Positions 46,201 to 56,828 of a stretch of 64,000 nt of DNA are shown piece by piece. This stretch comes from Isoetes taiwanensis (taxonomy: Eukaryota > Streptophyta > Lycopodiopsida > Isoetales > Isoetaceae). Below the pieces are notes generated by a model. That model made no database searches. It was not told the origin of the DNA and was given only the letters and a program-made list of their open reading frames with translations. Both the position numbers and the translations under genes were made by a program. How positions within the stretch are numbered: position 1 is the stretch's first letter; each line of letters starts with the position of its first letter. The DNA lies in NCBI GenBank assembly GCA_021234155.1, contig JAJEKV010000054.1, forward strand, positions 248,001 to 312,000, written 5' to 3'.

Positions 46201-47884
46201 ACTTTTTTCCTCATTATTGTGTAAAGCAACAATAGACTTGAAGTCGAGAGTGGACCTGTAGGGCATGGAAGTGTGAATTCAAAGATAAAAAGTTGACTTT
46301 TATACTTGGAATATGGCCCACTATTACGGTTGATAATCTCTCATCCTGATCTTAGAATTAGGAGCGTAGGAAGTGCTTATTACCTCCTTGGGGGCATAAA
46401 CCTTTATATGCAAATGTGCAATTATGCTGTTGATTTGCAGGTGGAGCCATCTACTCTGGTCCCGCTTGCCCATGGTTGTAGGCAGGCAATCCTGGTATGG
46501 ATTTTGTGCTTATCAGCTTTCATACAGTGCATCTTGTCTGATGGCTATTTCTCATGCATTAAATTGTTTATGCACAGGTTGGGGATCCAGTCCAACTACC
46601 GGCAACTGTAATTTCAGATCAAGCTGTTAAAAATGGGTAACGGATTGAGGATTTTTTTTGTTGGACAGTACCCATATCTTCTTTGCTAAACATTATTTTT
46701 ACAACTTCGATCAGTTATGGTACAAGTCTCTTCAAGCGATTCCAAAAGGCAGGTTATCCTGTGCAGATGCTAAAGACTCAGTATAGGATGCATCCCCAGG
46801 TCTACATAGAGTTTCCAACCATGCTTAAATTTACTTGGTTTTATTTTCTTTTGCCGTGAATCACTTGTTGTGATTTTGGTAAATACTAAGGATTCTAACA
46901 AATGCTCATATTCTAGATTCGTCAATTTCCATCAAAGGAGTTCTACTCTGAGGCATTAGAGGATGGCGAGAGTGTGGAAGAACAAACGAAGCGTCCATGG
47001 CATGAATACCGTTGTTTTGGCCCATTTGCTTTCTTTGATGTTCCGGGCAAGGAATCGCAACAGGGAGAGAGTGGTTCGTATGTGAATACAGACGAGATTG
47101 ACTTTGTGCTAGTGCTTTATCGCCACATGATTGCGAACTATCCAGAGCTCAAAGGTGGGCCTTATGTTTCCGTGATATCACCTTATAAGCTTCAAGTGAA
47201 AATGCTGCGGGAACGATTTGTTGAAGTGTTAGGCAAGGACATTGCCCGCCTTATTGACGTGAATACTGTTGATGGTTTTCAGGTGATAATAGGATAATTT
47301 CTAATTATGTTTAATTTAATATGGCATTTAATATGTAAGTTGTTTGTACTGCAGGGACGCGAAAAAGATGTTGCCATATTCTCCTGCGTTAGGGCAGATA
47401 AAGAAAAAGGTATTGGATTTTTATCAGACTTCCGTCGAATGAATGTGGGATTGACTCGTGCAAGAGCCTCCATGCTGGTAATTATTTTGAATGATCAATC
47501 AGAGTTCTTTAATATCAACTTTATCAATGGAGTGCAATTTAGGTTGTAGGTTCAGCAGCTGTATTGAAAAAGGACAAGCATTGGTCCAATTTAATTGGGA
47601 GTGCTCAGGAGCGCAGGAGATTTTTTAAGGTAATTTACTTAGTTATTGGCTTTTTATCTGTTTAGCTAAACTATTTGTCACAGGTTACCAAACCCTATCA
47701 TGCACTTTTCAATGAGGAAAGCTTGAATGCAATGAAGAAATTAGATGAAGTAGAAAAGCAGATGAAGGACGAGCAGTCTGCATATCAAGGTTCTGATACT
47801 GAAAATCAGATGGATGTGGATCAATTGGATGATGGGCAGGAGGCTGTAGAAAATTTTGGGGACTTTGATGATGGAGATGAGTGA
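37262..47884 (+). CDS. MAA3: MAA3-type SEN1-like superfamily 1 helicase
   Basis: Orthologue of Arabidopsis MAGATAMA3, an ATP-dependent RNA/DNA helicase of the Upf1/SEN1 group thought to act in nuclear RNA processing. Exons: 37262-37405, 37477-37633, 37704-37837, 39171-39359, 39514-39714, 39788-39823, 40113-40209, 40303-40350, 40423-40537, 40602-40707, 45712-45809, 45881-45988, 46051-46143, 46441-46494, 46578-46636, 46715-46799, 46917-47282, 47355-47477, 47543-47629, 47684-47884. Motif I (GPPGTGKT) is in exon 7, Ia (VCAPSNSALDE) in exon 10, II (VVIDEAAQA) in exon 13, III (GDPVQLPATV, Lys of GDPKQLP replaced by Val) in exon 15, IV (LKTQYRMHP) in exon 16, V (VNTVDGFQGREKD) across exons 17/18 and VI (VGLTRAR) in exon 18. 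An acidic tail ends the protein. The start ATG follows an in-frame TAA. The exon 7/8 junction is one base short of a closing phase; all other junctions close. Intron 10 (5 kb) contains retroelement debris. Confidence 0.93.
41195..42500 (-). mobile_element. Copia gag-protease fragment in MAA3 intron 10
   Basis: Minus strand: gag (42500-41619; WRDAFETKLNLKD, DFRRDTRVSKTFNAAFDFFQ, MNNLRLENC), a degraded zinc knuckle near 41520-41560, and the protease site DTWLIDSGATKHLTG (near 41350). Frames are broken. It is related to, but clearly different from, the Copia element at 48.6-53.6 kb. Confidence 0.8.
42940..42975. repeat. (TTC)n microsatellite
   Basis: Pyrimidine-only run CTTCTTTTTCTTCTTCTTCT and neighbours in MAA3 intron 10. 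Confidence 0.85.
43560..45143. mobile_element. Second retroelement remnant in MAA3 intron 10
   Basis: A plus-strand Copia integrase-like trace near 43890-44090 (an AFSYFKHF then DNGRECGND pattern across frames) is followed by unrecognised sequence. A minus-strand initiator-Met primer-binding site (GCTCTGATACCA, 45131-45142) suggests an LTR to its right. The two traces have opposite orientation, so at least two old insertions are mixed here. Confidence 0.5.
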
Positions 47885-48599
47885 ATGCAGACATGGAACC
47901 AGATCAATGCAGGAGTTTTTAGGTAAAGAAGATACTCATTGCTTTCTCTTTCCAAGGTTGATTGGATGAACATAGTGAGATGACGCAGCTGGACAGCACT
48001 ACAGAGACCATGTTATGCATCACTCATACAATACTCATTCATGTAAGAAGCATACATGTCAACAGCAAAGAGGAGCTTGCATGAAAGAAACGAACATTCC
48101 CTACAATCTGACTTCCAGGCCTCAAGATGATGATGGTTTGGCTGGGTTCAAAATCAACTCACAATTGCCCGACTTTCAGGCGCGGAAGATGAGGATGTAT
48201 CGACTCGCATCCTCATGGAATATTTGGCTTTAGACTTATTCAATGTTAAAGTTTAAAGCGATGGTTTGGCATACCTCTTACATTCTGGGGGAATATTTGG
48301 CTCAAAATTGTTTCAATTTTAAATGTAAATCGGCTGGTTAAAAATGTATAACTTTTGCAAGCCAATTAAATGCGATTATTGTTTGGATATATCTGCATCT
48401 TGATTATCTAGCAACTTGATGGGCAAGAATGATGGGCGAGAATAACAAAGCCTAAAATTGGGAGGACGTGGGATGTAAGTGATCCAAGCTATTGAATTGA
48501 GAAATGGGGAACTCGACAGCCAATTTTAAAAGGAGAATATGATCACCATCTTATCTTCCTCAAATAGGAAATGGCCATCTCAATAGCCATGTTTGTTTC
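47885..48599 (+). other. MAA3 3' UTR and downstream flank
   Basis: Sequence between the MAA3 stop and the Copia left LTR. AT-rich and without a gene. An AATAAA signal is not obvious close to the stop. Confidence 0.45.
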
Positions 48600-48813
48600 T
48601 GATAACAACAATGCATACAATGGAAAGAAGAGGATCTACTAACAACGCTCCAGAGAGCGCTATACTCTGCTCAATCTAACTGCTAGACTATGGCTTATAT
48701 AGATGTGCCATGTCAGCAACAAGCGTGCTGTGACACGTCAGCACAGGCGTGCTATGCCACGTCAGCACACACAAAGCCTAAACATCCTAACGTCTAGTCA
48801 TCTTATTCTAACA
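48600..48813 (-). repeat. 3' LTR of the recent Copia element
   Basis: Plus-strand TGATAACAACAATGC to TTATTCTAACA; no difference from 53351-53564 was seen. Confidence 0.95.
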
Positions 48814-48869
48814 TCCCCCCTGATGACTAGCAGGGATGAATAACAAATAGAACAAACAGTTATCCCCCC

Positions 48870-51800
48870 TGAACTGTAGAGGCAGATTGAATATGCAGAA
48901 TGTCTTTGAGAAGCTGGAATTGTTTGCCTGCCAATGGTTTAGTGAAACCATCTGCTGCCTGATCTTTAGTAGAGCAATACTGGAGATTAAGAAAACCATT
49001 TTGTACCTGCTCCCTTACAAAACAGAGTTTTATATCCATATGCTTAATCTGAAGATGACCTTTATAATCCTTGACATGGTAGATAGCCCCCTTGTTGTCA
49101 CAAGTGAACTGTTGCAGGGACGCATGTAAATCTTCAAATCTTCATACAAATGGAGAAGCCACAACATTTCTGGATGTAGCACAAAGTGCTTTCAATTTCG
49201 CATTCGTAGTGCTAATACTAGTTGTATCTTGCTTCTTGAACTCCATGTGATAGGATTGCCTCAAAAAATGAGACATAACCAAGAAGGCAACGCCTGTAAT
49301 CTAGATCTGTTGATGCCATGTCAGAATCCGAGAAAAGATGAAGAGTAGCAGCTGAATTCTTAGTATACATTAGTCCTTACGTCAGAAAAGTACCATTCAA
49401 ATACCTCAATACTTGCTTACCCGCCTTCCAATGAGATTGCTTTGGGTCTTTGCATAAACCTGCTCAACACTCCTACATACACAATATCGGGCCCTGGTAT
49501 GTGTAAGATACAATATTTCTCCTACTAAATGCGTACAATGTGGGATCGTGATCCTCGCATCGAGTCAAGTGTCAACCGACCATTTTCCTGGGGCAGCAAA
49601 GCGGGTTTACATTCGTCATATGAAACTTTTCAAGAATTTCAGCAAGATACTTCATTTGTGTTATATGAATACCATCTTTTGTTTGCCACACCTCAAGACC
49701 TAAACAATAATGCATGAGCCCTAAATCTGTGAGAGTTCAAAATTTGTGGTTAGCAAATTCTTGGTTTGTTGTATAAACCGAGAAGCACCTCCTGTAATGA
49801 TTATATCATCTACATATAGGAGAAGAATAGCTACTTCCCCATTTGCAAAAACCGATAGTATAGGTTAGGATCTGCCCTAGATCTCTCGATAACCCATAGA
49901 AAGAAGATAAGAATTTATCTTCCGATGCCAAAGACCGAGGAGCCCTGTCTCAACCCATAGATACTCTTTTTGAGTTTTGCGGACATAATCGGGGTGTGTA
50001 GAATCTTCAAAACCCGGGAGGCATTTGCAAATAGAGTTCTTCTTCAATATCACCATTTAGGAAAGCACACTTGAAATCAAGATGATACACATCCCATTGT
50101 TTATGAGCAGCCAATGCCAAAACCGCCCTTAGAGTGTCCAACCTAACAACTGGAGCAAACACTTGAGTGAAATCAAACCCTTGCTTTTGAGTATAACCTT
50201 TAGCAACTAATCTAGCCTTGTGTTTAGAAATAGTACCATCCGAATGATACTTGATCCGAAACAACCACTTAGCACCAATAATGTTTTTATTTGGGGAACG
50301 AGGTACCAAGTCCCAAGTTTGTTGCTTATGCATCATTGCAATCTCATCATTCATAGCGTTAACCGATTGTGGAAACCGAAAGCACCGAGAATATGAAGTA
50401 GGAACCACGTCTTTGAGGACTTGTGTCATTAAAGCATAGTTGCACAAAGACACGAGGTGGAGGTGAGGAAGGTGGAGAATTGTAGTCAAGAGGTAGGAAA
50501 TCAGCATAGGGATCACGAATGAGATGTAATTGGTTGAGATCTTTGGTGGAAAATCAGGAAACACTTGGACAATGGAAGAGGAAGAAGTAGGACAAGGAGC
50601 GAGAGGAGGAGGATGAATCGAAACTAAGGACTGGTTGGACACAAGTGTATCATAATCTGTAGAATCTGGCCGATGTAAATCACCGGAGTAGACACCATCT
50701 TCAACAAAAATCATACTCCTAGATGAAAATACCTTTTGAGTGACAGGGTCATAGCATTTCCACGCCTTCATATTCAAAGAATAGCCAATGAACACAACTT
50801 TGATAGCTCGATCGAAAGTTTCCCATTCTTGTGAAGAATCTCGGAGGAATTGTAGTGTAAGCTAGACAACCAAAAACTTTCGGATGTTTAACATCGGGTT
50901 TAGAATTGTAAAGAGCTTGAAAGGGAGTTTGAGTACCCATAGATTTGGTAGGAGCTCGATTTGATATGTAGCGGCAGTAAGAAGCGCCTCAGCCCAAAAT
51001 TTTGGAGACAACCTCTTATGCTTTAACATACTTACGGCCAAATCCATCAATGTCCTGTTTTTTACGTTCGCTACTCCATTCGAGGATGGGCATAAGGGAC
51101 TATCTGCTCTCTCTGAATGCCTTTGGATTTCAGAAATTCTTCAAACTCATTTGAGAGGTATTCTCTAGCATTATCAGTCCTTAACCTTTTGATTGTAGTG
51201 GAGAACTCATTCTCAACTAGCTTGTTTGAGGTCGAGAAAAGATAGAAAGAGCTTGAGATTTGAATTTAATAGGATATACCCATGTATATCTGCTGAAATC
51301 ATCAACAAATACTATGAAGTACTGTTGCCTCCATAAGACTCAATAGGCAAAAATGGATGTCGAATGAATTAATTCCAAAGGTTTTGAGCACGCAGTCCGA
51401 GCTTGAGATGGATAAGGAGCTTTGTACCTGCTTGCCTAGTCTGCGCAAGCATGGCAATTAAGATTTTGATTTTTCAAAATAGGCAGGCCATCAACCATAC
51501 GATATTTAGAGGTCGTGTGACAAGTGCGAGTGAGAAATATGACCATACGGCATGCCAAAGTTCTTTCTCGATGTAGGAGTAAGCTGCTGCTACCATTGAA
51601 GACCGAGTACAAGAATAATTTGGAGATTTAGACTTGTTAAGAACATACTGTGCCTTCAAACATTAAGACTCCCTTTGGCAATAGGCCCAAGTTTTTGAAG
51701 ATCAACAAAATCAAGTGGATTCTTGGAAAGAATATGAACCAACCCTCCGTAAAAACAATCTTGAATATCCAAGCTTCTTGTCAAACCGACTTACACTCAA

Positions 51801-52803
51801 TAAGTTGGTGCAACCCGGGAACATGAACAACATCTTGAAATTTGAGAGTAGTACAATGATCGGTTTGAACTGAAACCGTGCCTTTGCCTTGAGACTTTGC
51901 AAGATTGCCATCCGCCATTTTAACAATGGTATTAGTATGAGGAACCAAACTATCAAACAAATGAGACTTGCCTGCAAAATGTTTGGTTGCAGCAGAATCT
52001 ATCAACCAAGTTTCTTCATCCAAATGTTTTGCAATATTGAGGAAGCCAACCTCAAAATCTTCAACCGACGGATCTGAAACATGAGCATTAATCTCACTAA
52101 TCTACGGTTGAGAGGGAACGGGTTTAGATACATCTGCCGTTACATGTTTAACAAGCATGAGCCTTGACATATTACGCAATCTCTCGCGTGCATTTTCCGA
52201 CGCAGTCTTTCTTCATGTGCCCCTCTTTTCCACAGAACCAGCAGAAACTAAAAGGCTTTCTTCTTGAATTTGTGGTAGAAAAAGAGGACCTAGAATTAGC
52301 TTCGGATGAAGTTCCTGAAGAATTTGAAGAAGTCTTTGCTTTAGAAAAATTTGCATGCTCCACTAGATCTCTTCTTTTCCTATGAATCTCTGCATCCAAG
52401 AGCTTCGCTGCAGTTGAGTGAAGGAAATCTTGATCTTAACCTTCATCGATAATAATCAATAATGTGTTGATATTTCGAGATAAGCCTTTCAAAACATACA
52501 TGATTAAGGTGACATCCTCCATCTCACCACCGGTGCATGATATTTCTCCTTAAGTGCTTTAAATTGTCGTAAGTAATCATTCATATCTTTACAATCTTCA
52601 AGCCCGAGATTGTCCATCTTGCTCCTTAGGATAATCTGATGCCCTTCACCCTCATGGACACAAATCTTACGCAAACACTGAAATGCTTCTTGAAAAGACT
52701 TACAGTTTTGAATATCTCTGTTCGGATCGGGATTAATACATGATCCGAGATGATACAAGGCTAGCTTATCCTTCTTCAACTCATCAGAGTTGTTGGCTTC
52801 CAA
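48870..52803 (-). pseudogene. Copia gag-pol polyprotein, broken frames
   Basis: Order on the minus strand: gag (52803-52504; KMDNLGLEDCKDMNDYLRQF), CCHC knuckle (FCWFCGKEGHMKKDC, near 52240), protease (WLIDSAATKHFAG, near 52010; the usual DSGA site reads DSAA), GAG-pre-integrase and integrase (51.7-50.9 kb), linker and reverse transcriptase (50795-50007; GAKWLFRIKYHSDG, ARLVAKGYTQKQG, DVYHLDFKCAFLNGDIEEE), the YVDDIII catalytic box near 49800-49820, and RNase H C-terminus near 48970-48890 (KDQAADGFTKPLAGKQF). Frameshifts and stops separate most domains, so transposition in trans is implied. Confidence 0.88.
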
Positions 52804-53350
52804 GATTTCGGAAAAACAACATCCAAATCACGCAAAACCAAGATTGGTTTCAAATGCAAATCTCCAAGTGAAATAATTCTCTGTATCCAATACAGGGTGA
52901 GCAAAGTACTTCCACGGTTCAGTGTTAGCAGCCATTAAAAGAAGCAAGAAAGCTAAAAAAACCGGGAATTCTTGAGGAATTGAACGCCAGATCATCGAAA
53001 TCTTGGAAAATTTAACACCGATTTACAATATACTCGAAGATCGGACACAATGCGACCTCCGGATCAATATCCGACCTCCCCGATCCACAAATTGTGTCAA
53101 AATCCGAACTCGAGCAAAATCCGACCTCGATCTTCAAACTAGATGAAAAATTCTCAAGATTATCCAATTCCACAGCAAATTATGCCAATCCCAGCAGCAC
53201 ATTTAGCTCAATTCAAATGAAAAAAGAAAGCAAGAAGATCAAATTAATGACTACAAACAATCTCCCGATCAAGATTAATACCCTTTTACTTCTCTCCTTA
53301 TTGATTTGCAGCCTAGATTCCTCTCCTCTCCAAGGTCGGCTCTGATACCA

Positions 53351-53564
53351 TGATAACAACAATGCATACAATGGAAAGAAGAGGATCTACTAACAACGCT
53401 CCAGAGAGCGCTATACTCTGCTCAATCTAACTGCTAGACTATGGCTTATATAGATGTGCCATGTCAGCAACAAGCGTGCTGTGACACGTCAGCACAGGCG
53501 TGCTATGCCACGTCAGCACACACAAAGCCTAAACATCCTAACGTCTAGTCATCTTATTCTAACA
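53351..53564 (-). repeat. 5' LTR of the recent Copia element
   Basis: Minus-strand start TGTTAGAATAAG, adjoining the primer-binding site without spacer. It contains TGACACGTCAGCAC and TGCCACGTCAGCAC, direct repeats with an ACGT core like bZIP sites, which may drive transcription. Confidence 0.95.
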
Positions 53565-53699
53565 GTTTCCATGGTGCTTATTTCAAAAGGACTCTAGCTT
53601 TGTGCTGGACATATTGATTGGCTCATGTGAAAAACGCCGCTTAACCTAGGCGCCCAACCTGCCGTTCAAACGCGCGTTCAGCCCATAAGCCATTTTCCT

Positions 53700-54478
53700 A
53701 TGCCACCGAAGAAGAAAGGATCATCCTCCACGGGTGATCTTATAGAGTACGATGGTGATTCGGCATCCCTGATTGCTTTGATCCAAGATTTGAAATCAGA
53801 AATTTCGGGACTGAGAAACCAGGTCACAGGAATACAGAAAATTCTAGAGGAAGTTGTAGCCCAAAACTCCAGTCTAAAACTTCACTTCAGAACATGGAAT
53901 TATCTGTTGCAATCCAGAAGCCCACAATTGATTACAATGCTCAGATTCAATCATTAGAAACCAGGCTTAGTTGCTGAAACCTTCAATCCAGAAGCCCACA
54001 ATTGATTACAATGCTCAGATTCAATCATTAGAAACCAGGCTTAGTTGCTGAAACCACTAAGGAACAGATGATTTGGCATCATGAACATGTTTCCTCTGAG
54101 CAAGCTGACCAGGAAATTCGTGCAAAAAATCTAAAAGTTTCAGGCTTACTAGAGGTTGAAGAAGATATATCAGATACCATAAGCAGGTTCTTTGCAGATA
54201 CAATGCATTTGCATGAACCAAATTTTATATCAGCAAGAAGACTTGGGAAGCCAGGATCTCATATCAGACCAATTCTAGTGAGATTTCACAGCAAGGATGC
54301 CAGAGACAGAGTACTGCACAATAGAAATGCACTTAAAGGAGAAAAGATATGGCTGGACTTGGATTTGACTCCAACCCAGTTAGAAACTCGTAAGAAGGAA
54401 TGGGCCAGAGTTAAAGAGGCCAGAATCTGGACTAGTTGCATATTTAGACAAAGGAGGCAGGGCAATCATAACAAATAG
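53700..54478 (+). pseudogene. LINE ORF1 (RNA-binding protein), frame broken by a 74-bp duplication
   Basis: Starts MPPKKKGSSS, followed by a coiled-coil-like stretch (LIQDLKSEISGLRNQVTGIQ). After the duplication the second frame (from 54068) has the L1 ORF1-like RNA-binding signature: ARRLGKP, RPILVRFHSKDARDRVL, LKGEKIWLDLDLTP. The 74-bp tandem duplication (53910-54057) is not a multiple of three and ends the first frame at 53957. In working copies this protein chaperones the element RNA. Confidence 0.8.
53910..54057. repeat. 74-bp tandem duplication in LINE ORF1
   Basis: CAATCCAGAAGCCCACAATT begins at 53910 and again at 53984. The copies are identical for about 72 bp. Confidence 0.92.
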
Positions 54479-54503
54479 GAAGCGCAATTAGGAAATAGGG
54501 GCC

Positions 54504-55499
54504 TTGAGAGTAAGCTATTGGAATTGTCATGGACTCAACCAAGCAAAAATAGATGCTAGGTATGAGACCTGGAAACAAAATGATCTGCTGTTATTCACAG
54601 AGACTTGGGCACACCAGTTCCGTTCTTTACCGGACATCCATAACTTTGTTTTGCTTGGACAGGTATGGAATGAAAAATTGACAGGAGCTGGGCGTGGCTT
54701 TGGAGGTATTGCTGCCTATGGCAAAGCTAATGTAAGGCATGAGTTTCAGCTCATCAAAGAAGATGTAAACAAGCAGTTTATATGGCTGAAAATTAAAACA
54801 ATGAGACACAATATATTTTTAGCTATCTGCTATTTTGCCCCATCAAATGCCTCCATCTATAGTCGCCATGAGCTAAATAAGGATGATCCCTTCTGCTATC
54901 TTTGCTCTGATGTCATGGAATTATGCTCACAGGGTGATGTGTTGATTATAGGAGATTGCAATGGGCGCACAGGCAATCAACAAGCAAGAACTTTTGAAGA
55001 TATTTCAGATGCAAAATTGAATGAGATAGCAGATCCGGTGTATCTCAGATCCTCAGAAGATCACATTACTAATGCCATAGGCGAATCCCTGTTGGAGTTT
55101 GCCACGGTATGCCGGCTGAAGATCTTAAATGGTATAAGCTTGTTTCAGCAGTCTGGGAAATTTACATGTATGAACCATACAGGGGCAAGCACAATCGACT
55201 ACCTCCTAGCTAAAAATGCAGATCTCATTGGAGATTTCTTCATAGGAGACAAGTTGCCTGAATTAGACCATGCTCCTCTCCACTTGACAATTAAGGCCAA
55301 AGCCCATATCCATATGCAGCAGCCAAGCTTCCACCCAAGGCTGAAAATAAATTTCGCATACAGTGCTCAACACAGGGAACTTGTGGAGTTACTGGCACAA
55401 ACGTCCTGGTCAGGCCATCTTGTGGAAGATGCGAAACAATTCTCAGAGCTGTTGCTACTAGCTGCTGGAAAAGTGTTTGGATTTTCCAAGAAATACTGA
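54504..55499 (+). CDS. LINE ORF2 N-terminus: apurinic-type endonuclease
   Basis: A 331-codon open frame: MRVSYWNCHGLNQAK (metal-binding Asn), LLLFTETW (catalytic Glu), ICYFAPSN, VLIIGDCNGRTG (Asp/Asn catalytic pair), STIDYLLAKN, ELDHAPLHL (Asp-His). All expected endonuclease-exonuclease-phosphatase residues are present. It would nick the target DNA for target-primed reverse transcription. The frame stops at a TGA at the inversion breakpoint, so it is detached from its reverse transcriptase. Confidence 0.88.
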   Translation: MRVSYWNCHGLNQAKIDARYETWKQNDLLLFTETWAHQFRSLPDIHNFVLLGQVWNEKLTGAGRGFGGIAAYGKANVRHEFQLIKEDVNKQFIWLKIKTMRHNIFLAICYFAPSNASIYSRHELNKDDPFCYLCSDVMELCSQGDVLIIGDCNGRTGNQQARTFEDISDAKLNEIADPVYLRSSEDHITNAIGESLLEFATVCRLKILNGISLFQQSGKFTCMNHTGASTIDYLLAKNADLIGDFFIGDKLPELDHAPLHLTIKAKAHIHMQQPSFHPRLKINFAYSAQHRELVELLAQTSWSGHLVEDAKQFSELLLLAAGKVFGFSKKY

Positions 55500-55506
55500 T
55501 GGCTTA

Positions 55507-56828
55507 TAAGTGTTTCTCCCGTAATCCAAAGTGAGAGAATATAATTTGATTCAGTACCTTCAAATTGATTCTTGCATTAATCTCTTATTCTGGAGCAAGC
55601 ACATTGTGCTTCAGGCACATGTTCATTGTGGCATCTTTTTATGCTTACACAGTTAGAATCTTTTTATGCTTACACAGTTAGATGAGACATGTATATTATA
55701 AATGTTTATATTTGAAACATTTGCTTTCGTCCTTTTTTTAAAAAAAAAAAAAAGGGGGAAAGAAAGAAATCCCTTATAAGGTAGAGGTCTATAAGAATTA
55801 AGTGGCATATTTTAAATTTATAATTTCACATGTGCCTTAAAGTGGTAGGAGGCGTGGTTTAAGCAGTGGTGGTGAGTCAAGTTGACCAATTGTATTACTA
55901 TAAACTTGCAAGTTGACCAATTGTGGTACTATAAACTTGCAATATTTGCGTTTTGTATTTGCTGGAGGTATTTCAGGGATGGTTGGGCCAAGATTTGGCC
56001 GTTGCATTGTATGAGAAATCGTATAGCAGGCATATGCTTGAAGTGAATCGAGCAGCTTGTTGGCCATTGATGTTTGAAGTCCGAAAATGGTCTGTGGTAT
56101 TTGTTTATTGTGATTTCTGTGGTATTTGTTTATTGTGATTTCTGATTGCATGGTATGAATTTAGAAGGAGACGGCTGCGCACATGGGTATGTTTCTTGGA
56201 AAGACATGTCAATGTTGCATGTTGTTGTTGTCGATGGCAGAGCTCCAAGCTTAAGATTTGTGGAAGTTTACCGGGATGGACTGAGCGAAGAAGGGAGCTT
56301 GCTTCTTTCGATTCTAGTGAGGCTGGCTTGGCCAGGAGATTTAAATCCTCCAAGCCCTGACCTGTTTCTCTGTTCTGGGAGAGTTTACAGTTCTGCAACT
56401 TCGTTCTGGCGAGGTTTGTTGCATTCTGCAGCTTCATTTTGGCTCAGCTATCCGCTGTATTGCATTCCACCAATCTACTGTATTGCCCATTTGCTGCCAT
56501 TGTGTTCAATTTTTGTTGGCCTTAATTTTTTTCCATCGGATCATATGTTTGTTTTGAACCATTGACTTTGGCATGTGTTTTTTCCTCAAAATTCTGATAG
56601 CCTTTGATCTGGCATAAAGCACAAAATATACGTGAGATCGATGGTCAGAAATGAAAGATGAATATGAGACCCATTGAAGATGGATAAATAATGAATAAAA
56701 CCCACGTGAGGTTTCTTCGATCATTCATATTATCTATGCAGCAATACATTTCTTCCTCTATTTCCCTCGAAACCCAATTGTAATCACAAAAATAGATCAC
56801 TTTCTTCCCATAAGCCTGTTTCATTGAT
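55507..56828. other. Non-LINE sequence inside the inverted segment
   Basis: If the inversion model is right, this 1.3 kb was originally the flank downstream of the LINE tail. It contains T7/A14 tracts at about 55735-55755, a 20-bp repeat GTTGACCAATTGTRKTACTA (near 55880 and 55910) and no recognised gene. Confidence 0.5.

Larger units (their letters stand above)
48600..53564 (-). mobile_element. Ty1/Copia LTR retrotransposon, complete, recent
   Basis: A 4,965-bp element with two 214-bp LTRs (48600-48813 and 53351-53564) that I read as identical. It is flanked by the TSD GTTTC (48595-48599, 53565-53569). The initiator-Met primer-binding site (53339-53350) abuts the 5' LTR, and a polypurine tract (minus-strand AGGGGGGA, 48814-48821) abuts the 3' LTR. 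Identical LTRs mean very recent insertion. The pol frame is nevertheless broken in many places. Confidence 0.95.
53620..55506 (+). mobile_element. LINE 5' half (ORF1 and endonuclease), plus strand
   Basis: The 5' UTR, ORF1 and the endonuclease part of ORF2, ending abruptly at about 55495-55506. The complementary 3' half lies inverted at 59079-56829. The 5' limit is approximate. Confidence 0.85.
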
